This document shows, piece by piece, positions 31,844-39,814 of a stretch of 64,000 nt of DNA. The notes beneath the pieces were generated by a model, which saw nothing but the letters and a program-made list of their open reading frames with translations, was not told where the DNA came from and did not search any database. Every line of letters starts with the position of its first letter. The stretch's first letter is position 1. The position numbers and the translations under genes are program-made. Origin of the DNA: an uncultured Acidobacteriota bacterium (GTDB lineage Bacteria > Acidobacteriota > Terriglobia > Bryobacterales > Bryobacteraceae). Location: positions 1 to 64,000 of the forward strand of contig CADEFT010000024.1 of assembly GCA_902826685.1 (NCBI GenBank). The letters are read 5' to 3'.

Positions 31844-32257
31844 TCAACCGCGGAATGGATTGCGCACCCGCAGCGATCCGAATTTCTGGCCGTCGGTGAA
31901 GTCTTCGCTCCAAAGCACGGCGCTATCGAGTTCCTGGGCGCTGTTGACGATCAGAGCGTCCCACCACGAGATTTGAAACCGGCGCTGCAACTCGGCGGCG
32001 CGCAGCAGGTCGGCATGGCCGGGGCGGTGGAGAGTCCAACCCGCGAGATCGCGCAACACCGCTTCCGCCTCCGCGCTCGTCATCCCGAGGTTTCTCGTTG
32101 CCGCCGCATAGAACTCCGATAGAACCTGGACGCTCAAGGCTCCCGTGCGTTCCTCGAACAGCCGGCCCAACAGACTCACCGACGCCTCATGTTTCGCGCC
32201 CGCGCCTCCGTCGTGCGCGTAGACAAGGATGTTCGTATCCACGAACTCAGCGCTCAT
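31844..32257 (-). CDS. PIN-domain toxin (VapC-like), apparently orphan
   Basis: The 137-residue PIN-domain ribonuclease has its first acidic residue in EFVDTNILVYAHD, further acids in LSVQVLSEFYA and ISWWDALIVNSA, and a last one in LWSEDFTDG. Such toxins cleave tRNA or rRNA and are neutralised by a small antitoxin encoded just upstream. Here no complete antitoxin is visible: the upstream frame holds only a 42-codon product whose end overlaps this start by 11 bases. It lies three bases from the convergent metal-binding gene. It may be silent, or controlled by an antitoxin encoded elsewhere. Confidence 0.85.
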   Translation of the reverse strand: MSAEFVDTNILVYAHDGGAGAKHEASVSLLGRLFEERTGALSVQVLSEFYAAATRNLGMTSAEAEAVLRDLAGWTLHRPGHADLLRAAELQRRFQISWWDALIVNSAQELDSAVLWSEDFTDGQKFGSLRVRNPFRG

Positions 32258-32375
32258 GCAACTCTTCCCGCGTCCAGGAAACTTTGCCCTTGGTGCCGCG
32301 GTCCGGTGCGTTTTGAATGCGGCTCAGGACTGCCGGTGCTCCACATTGCGAACCACGATGGTAAGCTTGTGGCAT
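32247..32375 (-). pseudogene. Possible antitoxin remnant upstream of vapC
   Basis: A 42-codon frame begins at ATG 32375 and ends 11 bases inside the vapC start, the arrangement usual for an antitoxin. Its last residues, KGKVSWTREELHER, resemble the C-terminal tail of toxin-binding antitoxins, but the DNA-binding fold is missing. In another frame of the same stretch, KLTIVVRNVEHRQS reads like the first strand of a ribbon-helix-helix protein and stops at once. The two pieces together suggest an antitoxin gene broken by an internal deletion and frameshift. The call rests on short resemblances only. Confidence 0.35.
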
Positions 32376-32679
32376 GCGCAAGATTCTCTTCTCCACTTTC
32401 TTGCTGGGCTCTCTGGCCAGCGCCGAGGACCTGACCGGCTGGATCAGCGATGCTTCCTGCGGCGCCTCGAACGCCAATGCCACTTCGGCCTCGAGGGAAT
32501 GCGCGGCCAGTTGCATCAAGGGCGGCAGCAAGGCTGTCTTCGTGTCCGATAAAGACCAGAAGGTGTATCAGATCTCCGATGCCGCCAAGGCTGCCAAGTT
32601 CCTGGATAAGAAGGTGAAGGTGGCTGGCACCGTCAAGGGCGATACCATCCAGTTGTCCTCGATCGCCTACACGGACTGA
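32374..32679 (+). CDS. Small secreted protein of unknown function
   Basis: The 101-residue product has a signal peptide (MRKILFSTFLLGSLASA) and a mature part of about 80 residues with three cysteines (SDASCGAS, RECAASCIKGG), followed by AVFVSDKDQKVYQISD and a short beta-rich tail KKVKVAGTVKGDTIQLSSI. The pattern resembles small OB-fold-like secreted proteins common in Acidobacteriota (a DUF5818-like appearance). Function unknown. The start codon lies inside a GCATGC palindrome, which also supplies the ATG of the opposite-strand antitoxin remnant. It abuts the convergent transporter gene with no gap. Confidence 0.7.
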   Translation: MRKILFSTFLLGSLASAEDLTGWISDASCGASNANATSASRECAASCIKGGSKAVFVSDKDQKVYQISDAAKAAKFLDKKVKVAGTVKGDTIQLSSIAYTD

Positions 32680-33036
32680 TCAGGCGCGGCCGGCGAACAG
32701 GAAGATCACGCCGGAAAGAATCATGGCGAGTCCGATGAACTTCTGCCTGGTGAAGGGCTCGCCGAAAAACATCCGCGACCACAATAGCGTCCAAACGTAG
32801 CTGAGCGAAACCATCGGATAGAGAATCGTGAGTTCGCCTCTCTGAATGCCCTTCAGGAAGAACAGCGACGACAGCAGGTAGAGCGCGACGCCCGCAAACA
32901 GGTAGGGATTCTGCAGTACCGAGGCGAACTTGCGGTGCAGCTTGCCGGCGCCGGTTTTCAGAAACACCGCGCCGACGGAGCCGATAAACGAGGCCAGCAG
33001 TACATAGCCGACCGAAGAAATAGGCGTCGCAGTCAC
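32680..33036 (-). CDS. SMR/EamA-type four-helix transporter subunit (second of pair)
   Basis: The 118-residue protein has four hydrophobic segments and the small multidrug resistance/EamA pattern: VLLASFIGSVGAVFLKTGAGKL at the N-terminus and GELTILYPMVSLSYVWTLLWS in the second half. Such half-size proteins work as dimers. It is expressed with the larger SMR-type gene upstream, overlapping by ATGA, and the two share the YPxxSLxYVWT motif, so they likely form an asymmetric pair comparable in arrangement to ArnE/ArnF or paired SMR proteins. The substrate is unknown. Confidence 0.82.
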   Translation of the reverse strand: MTATPISSVGYVLLASFIGSVGAVFLKTGAGKLHRKFASVLQNPYLFAGVALYLLSSLFFLKGIQRGELTILYPMVSLSYVWTLLWSRMFFGEPFTRQKFIGLAMILSGVIFLFAGRA

Positions 33037-33485
33037 TTGTCGTTGCTTGCCCTTCCTAATACGGCTACGCCGGCGATGATTACCGAAATCCCCATGATTT
33101 TGTGAATGCTGACGGTCTCCTTAAAAACGAAGGCGGAAAGAATGGTCACCCAGACGTAGGTGAGGGAGATGACCGGGTAAAGCATCGATAATTCGCCGTC
33201 GCGCAGCGCCAGCGTCAGCAGGACGGTGCTCAGCCCATACAGGCTGTACCCGGCCAGCAGATGCAGATTGTCGAGCGGTGCCGTGGTGAGTGCGATCACC
33301 AGGCCCATGATTCCGCCCTGCACCTGATTCGCTCCCGTCTTCATGAGAATCTGTGCGGCGGCTCCGAAAATGGTGCATCCGAACACCAGGGCAATCGACT
33401 GATTTCGCGAAAAGCGGAACGATGGGCGCGAGGGCGCAGCTAGAGATGGCGATGTCTCCAATAGATCTCCGGTATCTCCCATCAT
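33033..33485 (-). CDS. SMR/EamA-type four-helix transporter subunit (first of pair)
   Basis: The 150-residue partner has a soluble N-terminal extension of about 25 residues (rich in Ser and Pro) and four membrane segments: SIALVFGCTIFGAAAQILMKTGANQ, then LLAGYSLYGLSTVLLTLALRDGELS, YPVISLTYVWVTILSAFVF and IMGISVIIAGVAVLG. It shares the LYPVISLTYVW core with the downstream gene and overlaps it by four bases (ATGA). Paired half-transporters of this type export lipid-linked sugars or cationic drugs. The substrate is not evident. Confidence 0.82.
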   Translation of the reverse strand: MMGDTGDLLETSPSLAAPSRPSFRFSRNQSIALVFGCTIFGAAAQILMKTGANQVQGGIMGLVIALTTAPLDNLHLLAGYSLYGLSTVLLTLALRDGELSMLYPVISLTYVWVTILSAFVFKETVSIHKIMGISVIIAGVAVLGRASNDK

Positions 33486-33558
33486 AGCGAATCATCGGCG
33501 GAAGACGCCGAGGGCTGTACGTTCACGTGGACCGGGCTACACTAGGCTCTAAGCTCTT

Positions 33559-35955
33559 ATGCAGGATTTCGAAAAGCTCGGCGTATTCTATTTGGGCAGG
33601 GAATATGACATTCAGAACCGCAAAAGCGGCGACGATCTGCTGCTCTACGATTCCAAGGATCTGGTGACCCATGCGGTCTGCGTAGGCATGACCGGTAGCG
33701 GCAAGACCGGCCTGTGCCTGTCGCTGCTCGAAGAAGCGGCCATGGACGGCATTCCAGCCCTGATCATCGATCCCAAGGGCGATTTGGGCAATCTTCTGCT
33801 GACCTTCCCCGGACTCCAGCCCGAGGATTTCAGTCCCTGGATCAATGAGGACGACGCGCGGCGCAAAGGAGTCTCCCCCGAGGAATTCGCCCGCCAGCAG
33901 GCCGAGATGTGGACCAAGGGGCTAGCCGCCTGGGGCCAGGATGGCAAGCGAATCGGGACCATGCGAGCCAACTGCGACCTTACGATCTATACGCCCGGCA
34001 GCGACGCCGGCGTTCCGGTTTCCGTTCTTCGCTCGTTCGGGGCTCCTTCGCAGGAACTGATCGACGACCGCGAGATGTTTCGCGAGCGGGTCGGCGCCAC
34101 CGCTACGGCACTGCTGGGCTTGCTGGGCATCGATGCCGACCCGATTCAGAGCCGCGAACATATTCTGCTTTCAAACATCCTCGACAACGCATGGCGCAAG
34201 GGCGAGGATCTCGACCTGGCGGCCCTGATCCACCGCATTCAGAAGCCGCCGCTCAGCCGCATCGGGGTGCTCGATCTGGAGGCGTTCTATCCGGAAAAGG
34301 AACGCTTCGAACTGGCCATGTCGCTCAACAACCTGCTGGCATCGCCTGGGTTCGAATTGTGGCTGGAAGGCGAGCCGCTCGACATTCAATCGCTGTTGTT
34401 CACCGCCCAGGGCAAACCGCGCCTGTCGATTTTCTCCATCGCCCATCTCAACGACACCGAGCGGATCTTCTTCGTATCGCTGCTGCTCAACCAGACTTTG
34501 AGCTGGATGCGCCAGCAATCGGGCACCTCCAGCCTGCGCGCCATTCTCTACATGGACGAGATCTTCGGCTACTTCCCGCCGAACGGCCAGCCGCCCACCA
34601 AGAAGCCGCTGCTGACCATGCTCAAGCAGGCGCGCGCTTATGGGCTGGGCGTGGTGCTTGCCACGCAGAATCCGGTGGATCTGGACTACAAGGGACTCTC
34701 CAACGCCGGCACCTGGTTCATCGGCCGTCTGCAAACCGAACGCGACAAGATGCGCGTGCTCGACGGCCTGGAAGGCGCTCTCACCACCAGCGGTTCCACC
34801 TTCGATCGCGGCCTGGTGGACAAGCTTCTTTCCGGGCTTGGCAATCGCGTCTTCCTCATGAACAACGTGCATCGCGGCGCCCCGGAAGTATTCGAGACGC
34901 GGTGGGCGATGTCCTATCTGCGCGGGCCGCTGACGCGTACTCAAATCCGGTCGTTGATGAAAGACCGCAAAGCGGCCGTGCCCGCCGCGACGGCCGAAGG
35001 AGCGAAGCCGAAATCCGCCGCCGCCGCGATTCTCGGGTCGGCGGCTTCCGCCAAGCCTGTTTTGCCGCCCGACATCCAGCAATACTTCGTTCCGGCGCGA
35101 GCCACCTCCGGCGTCATTTACCGGCCCGTGCTGTTCGGCTCGGCCGACGTGCAGTTTGTCGATCCCAAGCGCGGGGTCGACGAGGCGCGCAAAGTCAGCG
35201 TGGTGGCGCCGATGGACGACGGTCCCTCCGCGATCAATTGGGATGAAGCGGCCTCCGCCGATTTTGGCATCGACGAACTGGAAGCCGACCCGGTGTCCGG
35301 CTCCAGCTTCGGCGGTCTGCCGGCCGCTGCCTCCAAGGCCAAGAGCTATTCGGCGTGGAGTAGAGACCTGGCCAACTGGATCTTCGCCAACCAGACCTAC
35401 GACCTGCTCTACTGCTCCCATCAGGACGCGATGTCTCACGCCGGCGAATCGGAGCGCGACTTCCGCGCCCGCCTGCAACTGCTCGCGCGGGAACGACGCG
35501 ATGCCGATATCGATGCCATCCGCGACCAGGCGGCCTCGAAGCTCGCCGCGCTCGGCGAGAAGATTCGCAAAGGGGAACAGTCGCTCGCCAAGCAGCAGGA
35601 GCAGGCCTCCAGCGCCAAGTGGCAGACCGTGCTGTCGGTAGGCAGCGGTGTTCTGGGGGCGATTTTCGGGTCCCGGCGCGGTGGAATGATCTCCAATGTC
35701 GGCAAAGCGGCTTCGGCCGCTGGACGCGTGGGTCGCATGCGTTCGGAGTCGCAGGACGTTGGCTTCGCCGAAGAGAATCTCGAGACTTTGCGCGCCCAGC
35801 ACGCCGAACTCGAACAGGAGATCCAGAAGCAGGTGGACGAGCTTTCGCAAGCCGTCGATATGTCCAAGGTGGAACTGGAAACGGTGTCGGTAAAGCCGAA
35901 GAAAACCAACATCGCCATTCGTGTCTGCGCGCTCGCCTGGCAGGGCGAGGGGTAA
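33559..35955 (+). CDS. Large HerA/DUF87-type ATPase with C-terminal coiled coils
   Basis: The 798-residue protein has an FtsK/HerA-like P-loop domain. Walker A is GMTGSGKT at 43-50, Walker B is ILYMDEIFGY with D333-E334, and ATQNPVDLDYKGLSNAG and RLQTERDKMRVLDGL fit sensor regions. From about residue 580 the protein changes: a helical arm, a coiled coil (about 640-690), a Gly-rich segment (SVGSGVLGAIFGSRRGGM) and another coiled coil to about 775. There is no signal or clear membrane segment, so it is cytoplasmic or peripheral. Such ATPases are suggested to pump DNA or protein, but the function of this form is not established. It is a single gene, divergent from the SMR pair. Confidence 0.85.
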   Translation: MQDFEKLGVFYLGREYDIQNRKSGDDLLLYDSKDLVTHAVCVGMTGSGKTGLCLSLLEEAAMDGIPALIIDPKGDLGNLLLTFPGLQPEDFSPWINEDDARRKGVSPEEFARQQAEMWTKGLAAWGQDGKRIGTMRANCDLTIYTPGSDAGVPVSVLRSFGAPSQELIDDREMFRERVGATATALLGLLGIDADPIQSREHILLSNILDNAWRKGEDLDLAALIHRIQKPPLSRIGVLDLEAFYPEKERFELAMSLNNLLASPGFELWLEGEPLDIQSLLFTAQGKPRLSIFSIAHLNDTERIFFVSLLLNQTLSWMRQQSGTSSLRAILYMDEIFGYFPPNGQPPTKKPLLTMLKQARAYGLGVVLATQNPVDLDYKGLSNAGTWFIGRLQTERDKMRVLDGLEGALTTSGSTFDRGLVDKLLSGLGNRVFLMNNVHRGAPEVFETRWAMSYLRGPLTRTQIRSLMKDRKAAVPAATAEGAKPKSAAAAILGSAASAKPVLPPDIQQYFVPARATSGVIYRPVLFGSADVQFVDPKRGVDEARKVSVVAPMDDGPSAINWDEAASADFGIDELEADPVSGSSFGGLPAAASKAKSYSAWSRDLANWIFANQTYDLLYCSHQDAMSHAGESERDFRARLQLLARERRDADIDAIRDQAASKLAALGEKIRKGEQSLAKQQEQASSAKWQTVLSVGSGVLGAIFGSRRGGMISNVGKAASAAGRVGRMRSESQDVGFAEENLETLRAQHAELEQEIQKQVDELSQAVDMSKVELETVSVKPKKTNIAIRVCALAWQGEG

Positions 35956-35974
35956 GCGTTGGCGGCCCCGCGCC

Positions 35975-37009
35975 TTACGCGATATGAGCGCCGGCCGTCT
36001 GCACGTGTACGGCGTAAAGCGACTGGCTAGCCGTCATGAACAGCCGGTTGCGGCGTGGCCCGCCAAAGCAGACGTTGGCGCAATTTTCCGGCAGCCGGAT
36101 CATGCCGATCCGCTCGCCCGAGGGAGCGACGATCTGCACGCCGGGACGCGCGCCCGCCCAGACGTTGCCATCCACGTCGCAGCGGATGCCGTCGGCGGCC
36201 GAGGGGGCTCCTGTGCCAGGGACATCGAGCAGGATGAAGCGGCGGCCCGCGCGCACGGTGTTGCCGTCGATATCCCAGACCTTCATGTCGCGGCCATTGG
36301 CTCCCGTATCGGCGATGTAGAGCTTTTTGTAGTCGGGTGAGAAGCAGATGCCGTTCGGAGCGCTGACTTCATCGGTCAGTTTGGCCACCTGGCCGGTTTT
36401 GGGGTCGGCCCGGTACACGGCTTCCTTGAGTTCCTTGGGCGCCTGATAGCCTTCGTAGTTGCCGTTGATGCCGTAGGGCGGATCGGTAAACCAGACGCTG
36501 CCATCCGGATGCACAACGATGTCGTTGGGGCTGTTGAGCCGCTTGCCCTCGAACCGCTCGGCGACGACGGTCACGCTGCCGTTGGATTCATAGCGCACCA
36601 CGCGCCGGCCGCCGTGTTCACAGGAAAGCTGGCGGCCTTCATAGTCGAAGGTGTTGCCGTTGCTGTAGCCCGCGGGATTGCGAAAGAGGGTGATGCGGGC
36701 GTCGTCCTCGATCCAGCGCAGTTGGACATTGTTGGGGATATCGCTCCAGACCAGATACTTGCCGACGCCGTTCCAGGCCGGTCCTTCGGCCCACTGCGTG
36801 CCGATGTGCAGGCGCTTGATGCTGGTGTTGCCGATCATATATCTGCGGAACCGCGGATCGAGGGCGACAATATCCGGATCGGGATATTGAATGGGATGCT
36901 GGTTGCTCCAGTCGCGCGGTGTGGGCACCGGCGACACGGGAGTCTGCGTTTGCGCGGCGGCCGTCACGGCGGCGCCCACGGACGTGAGAAACGTTCTTCG
37001 GGTAGTCAT
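35975..37009 (-). CDS. SMP-30/gluconolactonase-like protein, Tat-exported
   Basis: The 344-residue six-bladed propeller is a SMP-30/LRE lactonase. HIGTQWAEGPAWNGVGKYLVWSD opens the first blade, with the metal-binding Glu in EGPAW; NSPNDIVVHPDGSVWFTDPPYG and APNGICFSPDYKKLYIADTG carry the Asn and Asp ligands. The leader MTTRRTFLTSVGAAVTAAA is a twin-arginine signal. It should hydrolyse a sugar-acid or aldono-lactone in the periplasm. It starts six bases after the stop of the upstream amidohydrolase gene, with which it forms an operon. Confidence 0.9.
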   Translation of the reverse strand: MTTRRTFLTSVGAAVTAAAQTQTPVSPVPTPRDWSNQHPIQYPDPDIVALDPRFRRYMIGNTSIKRLHIGTQWAEGPAWNGVGKYLVWSDIPNNVQLRWIEDDARITLFRNPAGYSNGNTFDYEGRQLSCEHGGRRVVRYESNGSVTVVAERFEGKRLNSPNDIVVHPDGSVWFTDPPYGINGNYEGYQAPKELKEAVYRADPKTGQVAKLTDEVSAPNGICFSPDYKKLYIADTGANGRDMKVWDIDGNTVRAGRRFILLDVPGTGAPSAADGIRCDVDGNVWAGARPGVQIVAPSGERIGMIRLPENCANVCFGGPRRNRLFMTASQSLYAVHVQTAGAHIA

Positions 37010-37015
37010 ATGCGT

Positions 37016-37912
37016 TCAGGCCCAATGCGGGAAGAATGCCTTCCAGTTTTCGTAGAGAATCATGTCCTGCACTTCGGTGGGGATCTTGGGAAGCCCGGTG
37101 CCTTCCACCGGTTTGTTGACGGCCCGCAGCCCGGCAATGATGTTGGTCATGGTGCCGCTCGGAAAATCGGACCCGGGTAGAATCTTGTGCTCCACGCCAT
37201 ATTCCATGGCGCTCACCATCGCCTGCCAATAGCGCCAGGGCCGGTAATGGACCGCGCTGATGTCGGTGTACATGTTGGGGCACTTGCGGATGAGCACCAT
37301 CGTGTCCACCTCCCAGGGGTGGCCCAGGTGGGCGATGATCATTTTCAGATCGGGGAAATCCATGGCGATGTCTTCGAGCTGCAGCGGCAGGCCCCACTTG
37401 AGCTTGGCGGCGCTCGGAAACGTGGTGCCCTGGTGCCACATGACGGGCAGCCCCAGCTTCTGCGCCTTCTCAAAGAACGGCCAGTGCTTGCGATCCTGCG
37501 GATCGAAGTGCTGATAGACCGGCCCGAGCTTCAGCCCCTTGAGCTTCAGCACGTTGACGCAATGTTCCAGTTGTTCGATGCAGTCCGGCTCGTTGGGATC
37601 GACCGACGCCCAGCCCTCCACCTTTTCCGGATGCCCGGCGGCATAGTTGGCGATCAGTTCGTTTGGCACCCATAGGCCGCTCGCCCTGGCCTGCAGGCCG
37701 AAGACGACTACGCGATCGACGGATTCGGAAGCCTTCCAATGGTCTTCGGGCTTCGAGTCATAGCAATGCTTATCGAGGTGGGCCGAATAGGCGAGACCGC
37801 CTGAGCGTTTCAGTTTGACCAGCTTGGAAGCCAACGCTTCGCCGGCGTACTGCTCGCTCAGATGATCGGGGTACCACATGACATGCGTGTGGCAATCGAT
37901 GATTCGTGGCAT
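37016..37912 (-). CDS. Amidohydrolase family 2 (metal-dependent hydrolase)
   Basis: The 298-residue TIM-barrel hydrolase belongs to the Amidohydro_2 group (2-pyrone-4,6-dicarboxylate lactonase, decarboxylases). Metal ligands are DCHTHVMW at the N-terminus, MWHQG, MIIAHLGHPW and LPGSDFPSG. No signal peptide is present. I use ATG 37912, where the family homology MPRIIDCHTHV starts; an ATG four codons earlier is possible. The start is only 10 bp from that of the divergent ThuA gene. The lactonase gene follows, so the two may process a lactone or a cyclic ester and its product. Confidence 0.88.
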   Translation of the reverse strand: MPRIIDCHTHVMWYPDHLSEQYAGEALASKLVKLKRSGGLAYSAHLDKHCYDSKPEDHWKASESVDRVVVFGLQARASGLWVPNELIANYAAGHPEKVEGWASVDPNEPDCIEQLEHCVNVLKLKGLKLGPVYQHFDPQDRKHWPFFEKAQKLGLPVMWHQGTTFPSAAKLKWGLPLQLEDIAMDFPDLKMIIAHLGHPWEVDTMVLIRKCPNMYTDISAVHYRPWRYWQAMVSAMEYGVEHKILPGSDFPSGTMTNIIAGLRAVNKPVEGTGLPKIPTEVQDMILYENWKAFFPHWA

Positions 37913-37922
37913 GATGCTTGCC

Positions 37923-38783
37923 ATGAGGATACTACTGCTGGCCGTCGCGGCGTGCGCGCTTCCGGCGGCCGACCGGCAGGTGGCGCTGATTGCCGGTCCC
38001 CCCAGCCATGGCCCGCTCGCGCATGAACAGAACGCCGCGGCGCTGTTGTTTGAGAAACTGCTGAACAAGGTGCCGGGCATTCAGGCCAAGGCTTATCGCA
38101 ATGGCTGGCCCGAGGATGCTTCGGCGATCGAGAACGCCGCGGCGATTTTCGTTTTCTGCGATGGCGCCGAGCGCCACCTGATCTTCCAGGGCGACCGTGC
38201 GGAGGCAGTAAAGAAAGCCGCCGCGCGCGGGGCCGGCATCGTGCTGTATCACTACGGCACCGAACCCCCGGCCAAGCGCGGCCACCAGGAAATGCTTGAT
38301 TGGACCGGCGGCTTTTTTGAGTTGAATTATTCGGTGAATCCCATCTGGGAAGCGGATCTAAAGCCCAACGCCAGGCATCCCGCGGCGCGCGGCGTGAAGC
38401 CGTTCCGCCTCAAGGACGAGTGGTATTTCAACATCCGATTCCGCGACGGGATGCGCGGCGTCACACCCGTGCTGACGGCTCTGCCGCCGGCGGAAAAATT
38501 TCAAGGACCCGACGGTCCGCGCAGCGGCAACGCGGATGTTCGCGCCAAGGTGGGTCAACCGCAGGTGGTGGCCTGGGCCGTGGAGAGGTCCGATGGAGGC
38601 CGCGGATTCGGATTCACCGGAGGCCACTATCATCTAAACCTGGGCGACGCTAATTTCCGCAAAACGATTCTGAATGCCATCGTGTGGGCGGCCAAAGGGA
38701 AGGTGCCGCGCGATGGGGTAACGTCGAACGTCACCGAAGCCGAGTTGATGCAGAACCTCGATCCCAAGCCCGCACGGAAATAG
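37923..38783 (+). CDS. Secreted ThuA-domain protein
   Basis: The 286-residue protein has a signal peptide (MRILLLAVAACALPAA) followed by a ThuA/trehalose-utilisation fold, related to class I glutamine amidotransferases. Signature parts are VALIAGPPSHGPLAHEQN, FVFCDG, GAGIVLYHYGTEP and FGFTGGHYHLNLGDANFRKTILNAIVWAAKGKVP. ThuA-like proteins are linked to sugar metabolism, though the reaction is not settled. I choose ATG 37923 because it opens the signal peptide; earlier in-frame starts lie inside the divergent gene. Only 10 bp separate it from that gene's start. It ends three bases before DUF4097. Confidence 0.85.
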   Translation: MRILLLAVAACALPAADRQVALIAGPPSHGPLAHEQNAAALLFEKLLNKVPGIQAKAYRNGWPEDASAIENAAAIFVFCDGAERHLIFQGDRAEAVKKAAARGAGIVLYHYGTEPPAKRGHQEMLDWTGGFFELNYSVNPIWEADLKPNARHPAARGVKPFRLKDEWYFNIRFRDGMRGVTPVLTALPPAEKFQGPDGPRSGNADVRAKVGQPQVVAWAVERSDGGRGFGFTGGHYHLNLGDANFRKTILNAIVWAAKGKVPRDGVTSNVTEAELMQNLDPKPARK

Positions 38784-38786
38784 CGT

Positions 38787-39713
38787 TCAAAGCCGCTGGA
38801 TGCGGATGGAGCCGTTTGAGCTTTGCAGATCGACCAGGGGGCCGCCGGAACCGATGGTGCCCTCCAGGCGATTCTTCGAGATGGACCCGCGCGTGGAAAC
38901 ATCGAATTCGGAATCGATGCTGGAATTGGACGTGCTCGCCCGGACCCGCGCATTGGCCGACGCCGGAAGCTTCACGGTAACCGAGGAGTTGCTGGTGCTG
39001 GCGCGAACATCGGAATCCTTGAGCGATTCCACGGCCAGTACAACGCGCCCGTTCGAGCTTTGCACGCGGATGGGACGGCCGCCGGCCGTTTCAATCACAC
39101 GCGCATCGATGCTGGCGTTGGACGTAGTGGCCTCGAGGAATCCACGAACGCCTTCGGCGCGGATGGAGCCGTTCGAGGTATGAAGCGTGGCGCCACCGCT
39201 GAACTCGCTGAGCTCGACGCCGGAGTTGGAAGTGACGGCATCGAGGTCGCCCTTGAAGCTCGAAACCTTGATAGAGCCATTGGAACTGCGCAGACGTGCG
39301 TTGCCTTCCACGCCGCTGACGCGAATGCCGCCATTCGAGCTCTGGATACGCTCGAGCAGCACTTTGCGCGGGACGCTGAGTACAAAACTCACTCCCATGC
39401 TGCCGCGGCGGACCTGCGGCCGGATGGCGCGGATGCGGACGGAGTCGTCCGAATTCGCGATATCGATCTTGATCTCCTGCAGTAGGGTGTCGCTCGATGC
39501 GGTTTTGGTGCCGTCGATCTCCACGGTTTCCCGGTCCCAACCGCGAATCTCCACCGAGCCGTTGAATCCTTCGAGTTCCACCCGGCCGCCTTGCTTGAGC
39601 GTGTAGGAATGGTGGAAATCCTCTTTGACGCGGTGCCCGGAATCGAATTCGTCGAAATCGCACCCCGCTAGGAAGATCGAAGCGAACAACCAAGCCGTAC
39701 CCAAGAGCCGCAT
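38787..39713 (-). CDS. DUF4097 beta-ladder lipoprotein
   Basis: The 308-residue lipoprotein has a signal peptide ending in the lipobox FLAGC (C18). After a short linker it is a regular beta-ladder: [ST]SN[GSA] turns recur with Asn at about 127, 144, 163, 181, 199, 221, 242, 263 and 300, spaced mostly 17-22 residues, and an earlier FNGSVEI at 51. This is the DUF4097/adhesin-like right-handed beta-helix. It is likely anchored in the membrane with the ladder on the outer or periplasmic side. The ATG at 39713 has AAGGAG ten bases upstream. The function is unknown; related proteins occur near anti-sigma factors, but none is seen here. Confidence 0.85.
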   Translation of the reverse strand: MRLLGTAWLFASIFLAGCDFDEFDSGHRVKEDFHHSYTLKQGGRVELEGFNGSVEIRGWDRETVEIDGTKTASSDTLLQEIKIDIANSDDSVRIRAIRPQVRRGSMGVSFVLSVPRKVLLERIQSSNGGIRVSGVEGNARLRSSNGSIKVSSFKGDLDAVTSNSGVELSEFSGGATLHTSNGSIRAEGVRGFLEATTSNASIDARVIETAGGRPIRVQSSNGRVVLAVESLKDSDVRASTSNSSVTVKLPASANARVRASTSNSSIDSEFDVSTRGSISKNRLEGTIGSGGPLVDLQSSNGSIRIQRL

Positions 39714-39814
39714 CGGCAGGATACTCCTTTCTTTCCCGCAACTACGCAGAAGGCGGGCTGAAAGTTCCATGCTACGCTCAAAAATTCGGAAGCGCTTTCC
39801 GGATCCCCATTTTC

